From Panopea generosa (taxonomy: Eukaryota; Mollusca; Bivalvia; Adapedonta; Hiatellidae), in assembly GCA_029582155.1 (NCBI GenBank), contig CM055896.1, forward strand, positions 23,465,184 to 23,529,183: a stretch of DNA of 64,000 nucleotides, written 5' to 3'. The position numbers were made by a program, and so were the translations under genes. How positions within the stretch are numbered: the stretch's first letter is position 1; every line of letters begins with the position of its first letter. This document shows, one piece after another, positions 41,405 to 51,004 of this stretch. The notes beneath the pieces were generated by a model that saw nothing but the letters and a program-made list of their open reading frames with translations, was not told where the DNA came from and did no database searches.

Positions 41405-41550
41405 GTCTCTCTTTTATATCAGAGACGAATGATAATGAGTCGCAATATGTATATCAACCATCACGGAGATTGTGACCGGTGGGGATTCAAACTCGTGACC
41501 CATGGATTAATATTCAGACACGCTAATGACTGAGCTAATCGGGCCCGGCA
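41405..41550 (-). mobile_element. tRNA-headed SINE nested in the 3.47-kb insertion
   Basis: The minus strand from 41550 reads GCCGGGCCCGATTAGCTCAG, an A-box-like head, with a B-box-like GAGTTTGAATCC at 41495-41484. The body CACAATCTCCGTGATGG and the following ATTGCGACTCATTATCATTC align with the body of the SINE at 17628-17880. It is the same family, older or truncated, because the AGTACTGG tail was not found. Confidence 0.75.
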
Positions 41551-41619
41551 GTCATTACAAAAGCAAGCATGATTGAATTTGTAAAATATGAAAATAACCC
41601 TCCGCTTGACAAAGAAAAC

Positions 41620-41770
41620 AAAAATAATATTGCGGTGAGTGTCGATGTAGACCCAGATCAGCCTGCACATCCAAGCCGTGTTTTCAAGATATGCACTGTT
41701 TGCTACGCAGTCAGTAAATTATCAAATTCACCATTTTAAATCAGGAATGGAAATTAAGCAAAAAATGGTC
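41620..41770. repeat. Probable fragment of a bivalve dispersed repeat
   Basis: GATCAGCCTGCACATCC followed by ACTGTTTGCTACGCAGTCAG and a TCAGGAATGGA stretch recalls a very common bivalve interspersed repeat. This is recognition from memory only, and the limits are approximate. Confidence 0.35.
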
Positions 41771-43768
41771 CATTATATATATTTAACGGGCTCATAGAGA
41801 ATTATAAATAAATCCTTATTTAGCGAAAAAAAGAAAATGTATGTGACAGCTTTTTTTTCATTATTATGTTAAACTGGTGCATCCATTGCTGTTATAGCTG
41901 ATAATATGCTAATTGCATATCATTTTAAAGTAAAAAGCGTTGTTGTGTGGTATTTTTAATATTTGCATAACTTGGAGTTTTTTTTTGTTTTATCATTTTG
42001 TGTATTTTACCTATAACTATCCCATATGACATCGTTACCCAGTCTACTAGTTACCTGGACAAACCTTTGATGGATAGTGTCATATGGAATATATTTGCCT
42101 ACAGGCATATTACACACAATGTATGCTACTGTCCAGTTACTGGCATCCTGCTGAGCTTTCATAATTCACCAACACTACAGTCACACTATGTGGTAATGAG
42201 AAAAAAACATGCATATTGTACCCCAATTTGCATAATTCACCACATGTTTTATGACCCCAGGGTTTAAGATAGGATGTATGTTATATTGCATAGTATTATG
42301 GACAATTACTTAATTTAAACATTTTCAGTTATGTATGGGGTCAATACCAATGGTAACAAATTATGTAACGTCCGTCCCATTTTTGTAACGTTCATCCCCT
42401 ATATTAGAGCGACATTAAACAAAATCTCTAAATTTTTGTTCATTTTTTTTTTGGATAAATTATTCATATCTTAGATGCACTCTGCAAACATAAAATACAT
42501 TGAAAAAAAGTGTAATTGATTCTATAAATCCGAAAAAAATTAATCTTTATGCAGGTGGGAGAGGGGGAGGCGGACGCTCCGGGGACGGACGTTCCATTTC
42601 CGTGTATATCTTCCCAAAATGACCTTTTTTTTTTACATTTTATATAGTACCTCGGTATAACAGCAATAGAATGTGTATCATTCTATTTATCTTCTTGGAA
42701 GAAAATATACCGGGAAAATGCAGTTTTTTGTCACAAATTGAAATGTTCTGAGTTTATGTATCATTTCACAAATACACTTTTATTAAAGAAAGCAACTATA
42801 TCTCTTCGTGGTCATGCATTACAATGTGATACACGTAAATGTTGTAAATATGATAAAATCAAAATTGTATGTATATAATTGTGTGTGATTTGTGTCCGTA
42901 GTATATGGTGTAAATTTACAATAAATATATCAAATTTCTCGTTAATACAATAAATGTATAAACAAAATAAATTGTATTTTAATTACGTTTCAGCCCCAAA
43001 TAATAACAATCCAATACTATCACACACTACAAACAAATACCGTAAGTAAATGATTGTGACACCTAATCATGGTGTGAAACTCTGTAAAGTTTATGCATTA
43101 ACATATGTGTGTTACGAAACCTCAATTTGGTGGTACGAAACGTCTGTAATTCATTCAAAGCTCTCTTAAATTAAAGAAAATCTTAGTTTTTTGCAAAAAA
43201 CTACATTAAGATTATATTGATATGTTATACTCGTAATGTTTCTTTTAAATCATTTTCCTACGTTTTAAACAAAAAGGCCCATTAACTTTGCAACATGCAT
43301 GTCGTTGGTTGGGTCCGAAATTTGGTAGTAAATACATCTATAAAAAGACAAGAATTATTAATAAAATCCGTCATGTCGCATAAACTATAAAACAAATAAA
43401 ATATAACCATTCCCTATTTGTAAATGATAGTAGGGAAATTGATAAAAAAAAGTATTACAAAACTTCTCAAGTTTACAAATTACCCCACCCATCACCAGAA
43501 ATCAAGCATTAATTAAAGTATACAAACACGCACAAAACGATAAAAAGTAATTTTATTTTATCATGAGAAACTTATTTTTTTATTTTCTTTCATATCTTGT
43601 ATTGTTTTCTTCCTTTTTATGGCTGTTTTATGTAACTTTGTTGTAATTAACTACTGTCAGAAGCACCACTGCGGTTTGTTATGGTGTGACGCGATTCCCC
43701 TGAGCTCTAGTCACGCACAGATCTCGTCACGCACGAGAGCGAGATTTCACCTTTTCGAATTGGAGAAT

Positions 43769-44680
43769 AAGATGGGCGGTATATGACGTGAGTGTTTTCT
43801 ACAAGATGGACCGTGTATGACGTTAGTGTTTTCTACAAGATGGACGGTATACATCGTTAGTATTATCTACAAAATGGACGGTATATGACGTTAGTGTTTT
43901 TTACAAGATGGACGGTATATATAACGTTAATGTTATCTACAAGATGGACGGTATATATAACGTTAGTGTTTTCTACAAGATGGACGGTATATGACCTTAG
44001 TGTTTTCTACAAAATGGACGGTATATGACGTTGGAGTTATCTACAAGATGGACCGTATGTGACGTTAGTCTTATATACAAGATGGACGGTATATGACGTT
44101 AGTGTTATGTACAAGATGGACGGTATATGACGTAAGTGTTTTCTACAAGATGGGCGGTATATGACGTTAGTGTTATCATAAAGATGGGCGGTATATGACG
44201 TTAGTGTTTTCTACAAGCTGGACGGTGTATAACGCTAGTGTTTTCTACAAGATGGACGTTATATAACGTAAGTTTTTTCTACAAGATGCACAGTATATGA
44301 CGTTAGTGTTTTATACAAGATGGACGGTATATGACGTTAGTGTTTTCTACAATGTGGACGGTATATGACGTTAGTGTTTTCTACAAGATGGACGGTATAT
44401 AACGTTAGTGTTTTCTACAATGTGGTCGGTATATGACGTTAGTGTTTTCTACGAAATGGACGATATATAACGTACGTGTTTTCTACAAAATGGACGGTAT
44501 ATGAGGTTAGTGTTTTCTACAAGATGGACGGTATATGAGGTTAGTGTTTTCTAAATGATGGACGGTACATAACGTTAGTGTTATCTACAAGATGAACGCT
44601 ATATAACGTTAGTGTTTTCTACAAGATGGACGGTATATAAAGCTAGTGTTTTCTACAAGATGGACGTTATATAACGTTAG
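43769..44680. repeat. 34-bp satellite, last block
   Basis: About 27 monomers run from AAGATGGGCGG to the final GTTAG, after which unique sequence begins. Many are of the TATATGACG subtype, as in the first block, so the two outer edges of the array resemble each other more than they resemble the centre. Confidence 0.97.
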
Positions 44681-44800
44681 TATATACGTTTGAAGGATTT
44701 TATGGTACTCTGTGTATACTTGGAAAAATCTTAATATTGTGGATTTAATTTTCTTAACTATTGTTTTAATTGTGACTTGTGTGGGTGTGTTTCTGTGACA

Positions 44801-44903
44801 ATGTCTGATTTGTGTCTTGAGTGTGGTGAATCTGTGCGTCTGTTGCAGCACAGACTCACATGTGATGTATGTGACAAGTGGCAGCACTGTACCTGCAACA
44901 CCG
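44801..44903 (+). CDS. Exon 1 of the PHD-like gene fragment
   Basis: It starts at an ATG preceded by GTGACA and ends ACACCG before the donor GTGAGT, leaving phase 1. The 34 codons contain two CX2C pairs and WQHCTC, which would bind zinc. The intron after it (44904-45573) is AT-rich and holds ATTATTA-type repeats, including two diverged copies of a unit about 100 bp long (near 45006 and 45107). Confidence 0.65.
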
Positions 44904-45573
44904 GTGAGTACTAGTAGTTATTTTGTTTTAATCTTATTTATATTATTATTAATACAATAATGATTATTATAATTATTTATATTGTTATTAATACTATTGT
45001 TATAAAAACCTTAATCATTCAAAACCTTTTGAGTAACTTGATGTATTAGGTTTGTTTAAATCTTTATCATGTTTTATTATATTATTATTAATACTATTAT
45101 TATGCAAATCTTAAACATTTAAGTAAAAACCTTTTACGTAACTTTATGTATTGCGTAGGTTTGTTTTAATTTTGTTTTAATTTTATTATTACTTTTACAT
45201 ATTATTATTTATACTGAAATATTATTAATACTACTATGATCATTATAATTGTTAATATTATTATTGATACTATTATTATGCAAATCTTAAATTGAATAAG
45301 TGTGTATTTTGTATTTAGCACCTAATCAAGTTGTGCTGTACAAAATAAAAGAGGGTATTCACAACCGCGTGTTATTTATTAGCACCTAATTAATCACGCG
45401 CATATTTATTTTTAATGTAGTATGCAAACTGTTTAAGGGATGACTGAGTCTGGATTTGACGAAAACGATGTTTTATTTATAAAAAAAAAATTTAAACAAA
45501 AAAAAGTTGATTAAATCTACGCACCCGTTCCACAGATTAGAGCCTCAATTTGTATGTAATGTATTTTTAACAG

Positions 45574-45755
45574 GTATTAGCAGAATTGATTACTTCAAGG
45601 CACGGAGGCGTCTTATCATCTTAGAGTTTACATGTCGGACCTGTCGAGATGCTGTATCCGCAAATGTCTCTTCATCGGACGACACCTCGACAGTTTCAGC
45701 TACTCCATCTGTGGCAGAGGCTGTTGGGAGTGCACTCCATGTGACATTAGCAGAG
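45574..45755 (+). CDS. Exon 2 of the PHD-like gene fragment
   Basis: The acceptor TTTTTAACAG precedes it and the donor GTAAAT follows GCAGAG. Joined to exon 1, it keeps the frame through GISRIDYF and the last zinc pair CRTC, then a linker rich in S, T and D. The length of 182 bp restores phase 0. Confidence 0.68.
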
Positions 45756-46002
45756 GTAAATATACTTATAAATACTGAGGGTAAACCTGAATAACATGAT
45801 ACAACAGAATTAGAAATATAATGTTATATAAATACATGTAATTTTGGGTTGGACAAATACAAATAACATTAATTTTATTCTGATATTCTGTTAACTAGGA
45901 CATATTAACAAATGATATTCATCTTCTATGCCTTTATTACATGTAATATTACATAATTGGTGTATATGTATGTACACACTATTGTTATTACGTCTATTTT
46001 AG

Positions 46003-46186
46003 TCACCATCAACAGACCGTGAAACGTTCGGGAATTTCAACCTAGAGTTCAGCACGGATACCGCCATCAGTGATGTCACATCAACGGACAACGCTGCGCT
46101 GAATTCTACGTACGTCATAGCACCGGCCAGACACGTCTGGCGACGTTGATCCCGTGGATGTCAGTCAAGTCATAGATTTGTTTATG
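46003..46186 (+). CDS. Exon 3 of the PHD-like gene fragment, broken
   Basis: The acceptor is TCTATTTTAG and the donor GTATGT follows TTTATG. The frame set by exon 2 is open for 48 codons, then hits TGA at 46147. A second frame is open from about 46118 to the donor, so a one- or two-base indel is likely. A donor-like GTACGT near 46109 would be an alternative exon end that avoids the stop. Confidence 0.5.
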
Positions 46187-46234
46187 GTATGTAAAGTGAC
46201 TAGTTGAGTGCCAAAATAAAAACAGTTGAATTGA

Positions 46235-46412
46235 AAATGTGTATATAATTATTTGTGATATATGTGTGTTATGTTTTCAATTGAATGTTATCGTATTTGA
46301 TATGATAATAGTATGTATAAACCGTGTATATAAGTGTTTATAATTATTTGTCATATATATGCGTGTGATTTTTTAATTGAATGTTATCGTATTTGGTACG
46401 ATAATAGTATGT
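46235..46412. repeat. Two-copy tandem repeat, about 96 bp
   Basis: TATAATTATTTGTGATATAT and TTGAATGTTATCGTATTTG in the first copy recur with few changes 96 bp later, each followed by GATAATAGTATGTAT. Confidence 0.85.
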
Positions 46413-46535
46413 ATTTTTGTGAGAATATTTTTATAAATAAAAATATTAGTATAGTTTAATAATTTTATTAAATCTTAAAAAATTATCTGTGTTTTGTCAT
46501 TTTACATATAATCGGTACATAAACAAAAACTTTGT

Positions 46536-46567
46536 TTTTCTCAGAGTAATTTAATACTCTGAGAAAA
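46536..46567. other. Perfect 13-bp hairpin
   Basis: TTTTCTCAGAGTA (46536-46548) and its inverted copy (46555-46567) flank a 6-base loop ATTTAA. There is no T-run or gene context that would make it a terminator, and its role is unknown. Confidence 0.8.
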
Positions 46568-47827
46568 TTATTTTTTTGTTTTTTAATGTACACTGTAAAA
46601 CTATATGTTTGCGGTACACTAAAGTGCTCAATCATAAACTGACACTTACACACTAAAACCTTTACACAAACCTATATAAAACGATAATTTAATGAGGGGT
46701 CGAAATGTCTTAAGCAAAAGGGGTCGAAATGTCGAGAAGCCAAAATGTCCTGATACCCTTTTTAAAGTATGGGAAGAGTATGTTATTTGGTTTAACCAAA
46801 AAGCGCACTTTTTTGTCAAGGGAGACTACTCATCCTGTTCTTTTTTGGTTACCGTCCTGCACCATTTTAACGGGACGTGGGAACCAACAATATAATTTGT
46901 AAGAGTAACAGTCCTTGACTCACTAGTGCACAAACCAGAAATACAAAAAATAAATAAGCATCACATGTAATTTAACGGACGCGTGTACAACGCCGTTCCG
47001 GTGATAAATCCCCTAATAAAAATATTCTTCATGGTGTTATGTGTTAGCTTGAATATTATTTGATGAAAAAAAATCGATTACTTTTATTTAATATAGAAAA
47101 CGTGTTGGCTGTTATGGATATTATAAAAAACTTTTTCATATGAATCAAGCCTACGGATGGACATTTAAAATAAATTCCTGACTATATAAAAGTATATCGA
47201 AAATAAATCAGATCTGTACTGAGTTATGTTAATTTCGTGGGATAAGAAAATTAAAATCAAACAAATTGGTCGTATGCAAAATGTATGCTCTCTTGTAATA
47301 ATTGGAGGAAATAAAGATATATATGCAGTATAGAATTTACCTTCACCCGAAACGTAGGCGTACGTTTGCTAAGCTATGAGTTAGAAAATATTTTCTCGTT
47401 TGTACTATTTATCAATAAAAACAAAATTTAAATATTTAAATGTAATTTAGTGCATTGATTAAGTTAAAATACGATTACGGCGTTTAATCTTCCATCTGTT
47501 TCATTACATAAGTATTCATTGCTTGTATTAACTGTTGTGTATTAACTTTTTTACCAGTATGATAAATTTAGACCGTTTCCCAGAAGAATATTTCAATTCC
47601 AATAGCAGACGACACATTTCACATCAGCGTGACATAATTTTCATCACTCTTTCAAGACATTATAATAAAATACGATTTCTAGTACAAAATTTAAAGTTTT
47701 GTTTCTTTCAAATAATTAGTATTTTTATCAAGTGAATAACGACCTACTCACACCTTTCAACAATTAGCATTAAACTTTCCAATCTTCCCTGCATAGCATT
47801 TTAATCAAAACTCGTACCACAAAGGTG

Positions 47828-48272
47828 CCGATTAAGTGACCTCTCTCCTCCAGGTTACCCCATGTCGCGATTAAATGACCTCTTCTCTCCAGGTTACCCC
47901 ATATCACGATTAAGTGACCTCTCTCCTCCAGGGTAACCTCCAGGTTACCCCATGTCGTGATTAAGTGACCTCTCTCCTGCAGGTTACCCCATGTCGTGAT
48001 TAAGTGACCTCTCTCCTCCAGGTTACCCCATGTCGCAATTAAGTGATCTCTCTCATGCAGGTTACCCCATGTCGCGACTAAGTGACCTCTCTCCTGCAGG
48101 TTACCCCATGTCGCGACTAAGTGACGTTTCTCCTCCAGGTTACCCCATGTCGTGATTAAGTGACCTCTCTCCTCCAGGTTACCCCATGTCTCGATTAAGT
48201 GACCTCTCTTCTCCAGGTTATCTCATGTCGCGACTAAGTGACCTCTCTCCTGCAGGTTACTCCATGTCACGA
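47828..48272. repeat. 39-bp minisatellite, about 11 copies
   Basis: GATTAAGTGACCTCTCTCC followed by CAGGTTACCCCATGTCG recurs every 39 bp (for example at 47957 and 47996). Copies differ at CTCCAG/CTGCAG and GTCGCG/GTCGTG. One unit near 47925 contains an extra partial repeat of the GGTAACCTCCAGGTTACC part. It is more GC-rich than its surroundings. Confidence 0.95.
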
Positions 48273-48562
48273 TGCGCATTGACTGTCATGTGTGACACGT
48301 TGTTGGGGGTTGTTCCGTAAATAATGCGACTGCTGTATTCTTTCTTGCAAATCATGCCATATATAAATAAAAAAACATTGTATCGCTAGAGTAATCGCTG
48401 GTTAAGATCTGACTCAATCATTCGCTGACCTTGGTGCAATGTACATTGCTTGATAACGTATGCAAATTGACTGGCCAACGAGCTGAAAATGTGCTTGAAA
48501 TTATGGCCTATATTCGATGTAGGTCATTACTTGAGTTGAAATCGAAAGGCATTTACTGAGAG
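48273..48562. other. Spacer between minisatellite and mariner remnant
   Basis: It contains TTGTTGGGGGTTGTTCCGTA followed by AATAATGCGAC (about 48300-48330), which could be a mariner terminal repeat. I found no inverted match on the far side of the transposase, so this remains a guess. Confidence 0.3.
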
Positions 48563-49450
48563 GTGTGTAATATTTACGGGGAAGGTCAGATAGTATATAT
48601 AATTATTTGTTGTTGGGTAGTCAGATTTCAATCTGGACAACAGCAGCTGAAAATGCAGCTCGCCCTGGCGTACTCTAACGTCAACAATCACAGAAAACAT
48701 AAAACAATCCTCGAAATTACGAAAGCTGATGCTGAGAGATTTAGCTCCGATGACAACATTGTTGTAAGCATGAAATCATCTAATTTTAAAAAAGGTTTTA
48801 AAAGTTTTGAAAATAAATGAACGATGGATATCGCATTTGTTGACGAGGACAAAAAGAAGTCATTTTTGAAAACTTGGGTTGGTTATTATGAGATAAAAAG
48901 AAAAGCATACAACATAAATTGGGCCACGGAAAATGCGAGACGCCCATATATAGTAAAATGACTGCGATCTGCTAAGAAGGTTCTGTGTGCACTACCTTTT
49001 GCTAGCCAAGGTCCTGCAGCCGTACAGACAGCGGTGCCAAAGGGCAAAACTGCCACAGGACGGTTTTATACAAACGTAACTTTGAAACAATTGAAGAAGT
49101 ACTACAAACAGCGTCGCCCTATAATACATGTAAATCTGAAGTATGTTTGTCTTTTACATGACATTGCAACAGCTCAAAATTCTCGTGTTGTGACATCCAT
49201 TATGCAGTCAAAGAAAGTCGCCGTTCTCCCTCACCCCTCTATACTAGCCAGACGTGTTCTCTTTCCAAGACTGAAAGAAACATTTGTCTGGGAAGAGATA
49301 TAAGTCGACAATATCCTAGGATCTGCACATTACCTGTGTCTCAAGGGTATATCTGTTCAAGAGTACGACATTATTTTCAAAATTGCGCGATTGAAAACGT
49401 GTGCTTTAGATAAACGGGAGTATTTTGAAGGACATCGCATAAGAAATTAA
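48563..49450 (+). mobile_element. Dead mariner-family transposase
   Basis: The sequence runs through a mariner transposase in broken frames. The N-terminal DNA-binding part appears as IYGEGQIVY...WVVRFQSGQ (48563-48660), then a linker resembling the second helix-turn-helix with frameshifts. The catalytic half is one frame from 48824: FLKTWVGYYE (family 'DETWV.YYE'), RSAKKVL, VPKGKTATGRFY, LLHDIATAQ (family 'LHDNAPAH'), VLPHPSILARRVLFPRLKE, and a C-terminal REYFEG at the end. The first catalytic Asp is replaced (DETWV to LKTWV). The second is kept at 49160-49162. The third is lost in the deleted 'SPDLAPCDFFLF' region. Stops lie at 48959 and 49301. The fold is recognisable but activity is impossible. 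Confidence 0.9.
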
Positions 49451-51004
49451 TCAAAAATGATTTTAATACTCTAATAACAATATAATATGCATACCACGTG
49501 GTGTTCATCTTTCAAAGTTTCATATTTGCTTTAAATACGCGCAAATTTGTTGGATACATTAATTTAAATGTTAAAAATAACTGACCTAACATTCTTACCG
49601 TTTCAATATTTAAGTCGGCGTACACAAATGATTCCCTAATTCAGTGACTTAATTACAAATGTCTCTGCCCAATTAGATAATTATATGAAAATATGAGTAC
49701 ACCTGTAAAGAGATAAATTACTGTAGTCGTATCAGCAAACATTGTCGTGATGGCATAGTCATTAACCTGAGGATATAAAGTTTTACTTCAAAATCAACAT
49801 CTACAAATATTCCAACAAAAATAAATATTTAATTGATAACAACGACAAACTATATAAAACTAACTAGATACCTTTAGATTAAGGTTGGATAAACTTTCCA
49901 TTTCAATTCTGCTGTTAAATTAAAAAGTAACACGAGGTTTTTTTTTTAATTTAACGATTACATGGAGTTAACGCTAAATGTTTAGATAAAATTGAGATGA
50001 TTCGCAATATTTTGAATGCCGCATATACAAAAGAGTGAGAAGACACAGGCGTAGATGCCTTTAAACCGTGTAAACCCGGGCCTACACCTCTCTCAGAAAA
50101 ATGAAAAAAATAAAAATGCAACAACCTTGCGATCACGACGACATTGATTAGAATATGGATGCATATCCATGTATCAAGCGGTTGTTGCAAACCTGCTGAC
50201 CATTCCTGTGATATCTGCCTGGGGCGGTCTTTCTCAAGCTTGAGACGGCTCAAAACATCATACTATCTTTGTAACACCATGACTAGCGATAGAAGTTACT
50301 CGTTAGGGATAGTGTACATTTATCGGGATACGGACATTGACGTCCACTTGGTGATCAATGTGTTGACCTCGCTGAAAGCGAGTAATGATTTTTTTCTATC
50401 CTAGCTGACATCGCTGGAATAACGCAATTCGACAGTTCTTACTGTAATAACTCATAATTGCGTTTACTATGACAATTATTACTGCTTAGAAATGGAAAAT
50501 GTGCATTATTCTAAATAATATAAATAGAGTCTTACATTTGTGTTCATTTATTATTGAATATATTAACCTCGTTTCCATCAGTCTCAGAGATCCATTTTAA
50601 AAATTAAAAAAAAAACTCATTTAATATATTCAATAGGTTTGTTAGGAATATAACCATGATTACAGTTACACATGCATCAGAATTCGACATTGACGTCGAC
50701 AATTTGCGAGGCGAGAACTTTTGTTTAATATGTTATATAATGCTGTAAAATAAATGTTTGTGTATATTTGCCTGTGAACATCCATTTTGCTCAAGCCTAT
50801 GATCCGTGAGTAAAAGCTTAAATATTCCTTGAAATGCATCAGAAGTTTATATTTTAAAAAAAATCACGGCGGAATGGCATGACCCTATATCCCTAGACTG
50901 CCCGGGCCTACACACCCAATTTAAGCCAGCTACGCCCCTGACATGTATAAAAGACACATAACTCTCATAAGTCCGTGCGTGGGTATTGGTATAATATCTA
51001 TGTT
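49451..51004. other. AT-rich intergenic DNA
   Basis: No gene is recognised. The opposed frames at 49951-50253 and 50144-50404 overlap and neither shows a domain. At 50880-50945 the plus strand ends in CCAGCTACGCCCCTG, the inverse of CAGGGGCGTAGCTGG, an hAT-like transposon end. A partner end was not found. CCCGGGCCTACAC occurs at 50075 and 50903. Confidence 0.45.

Larger units (their letters stand above)
40296..43768. mobile_element. 3.47-kb TA-flanked insertion with imperfect terminal inverted repeats
   Basis: Non-satellite DNA splits the array: TTCTA of a monomer ends at 40295 and AAGATGG resumes at 43769, with TA at both edges. The ends are partly inverted copies. Left TTGGCCTCTTCGAA and inverted right TTCTCCAATTCGAA agree at 10 of 14 positions. 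Further in, left GACTATGAGCTCAGGGG and inverted right GACTAGAGCTCAGGGG match, giving a terminal region of about 90 bp. GAGAGCGAGATTTC also occurs in direct orientation at both ends. It looks like a decayed DNA transposon carrying nested repeats. No intact transposase is visible; one possible THAP-like start is discussed in the findings. Confidence 0.6.
44801..46186 (+). pseudogene. PHD-like zinc-finger gene fragment (FLYWCH/MULE-type family, N-terminal exons)
   Basis: Three exons with good splice signals join in frame. Exon 1 (44801-44903) starts ATG and encodes CLECGESVRLL, then CDVCDKWQHCTC. Exon 2 (45574-45755) continues GISRIDYFKARRR, then FTCRTCRD and a Ser/Thr-rich linker. Exon 3 (46003-46186) is acidic, with TDRETFGNF. 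The C-X2-C...C-X2-C...W-Q-H-X-C...C-X2-C spacing fits a PHD-like zinc finger. From memory, this finger with a 'G-I-S-R-x-D-Y' phrase sits at the N-terminus of multicopy mollusc proteins carrying FLYWCH and MULE-type domains. Exon 3 has an in-frame stop at 46147-46149, and an open frame with VDVSQVIDLFM continues only after a frameshift. No FLYWCH or transposase domain was found downstream. It is probably a partial, broken copy, beginning 120 bp after the satellite. Confidence 0.65.
46187..47827. other. AT-rich intergenic or intronic DNA
   Basis: No further exon of the PHD-like gene is recognised. There is a two-copy tandem repeat of about 96 bp (46235-46412, with the shared word TTGAATGTTATCGTATTTG at 46281 and 46377) and a perfect 13-bp hairpin (46536-46567, TTTTCTCAGAGTA and its inverse). 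GGGGTCGAAATGTC occurs twice near 46695 and 46720. The frames at 46692-46895 and 47535-47735 show no domain. Confidence 0.5.

Noticed and set aside
41998-42267. 89-residue frame inside the 3.47-kb insertion
   Set aside because: No similarity recognised. The region contains a small inverted repeat (CCATATGACA at 42022 and its inverse at 42078), and the frame is probably by chance.
17897-44680. CRISPR-like array
   Set aside because: Repeats are directly adjacent with no unique spacers, and the DNA is clearly eukaryotic.
46536-46567. Rho-independent terminator
   Set aside because: The hairpin is AT-rich without a following T-run and the DNA is not bacterial.
48300-48330. Mariner 5' terminal inverted repeat
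   Set aside because: It resembles one, but no inverted partner was found downstream of 49450, so it is not annotated as an end.
49951-50404. Two opposed frames of 86-100 residues
   Set aside because: They overlap on opposite strands and neither has a recognisable motif or splice context.
50925-50940. hAT transposon end (inverse of CAGGGGCGTAGCTGG)
   Set aside because: Only one end is visible and there is no 8-bp duplication or transposase.
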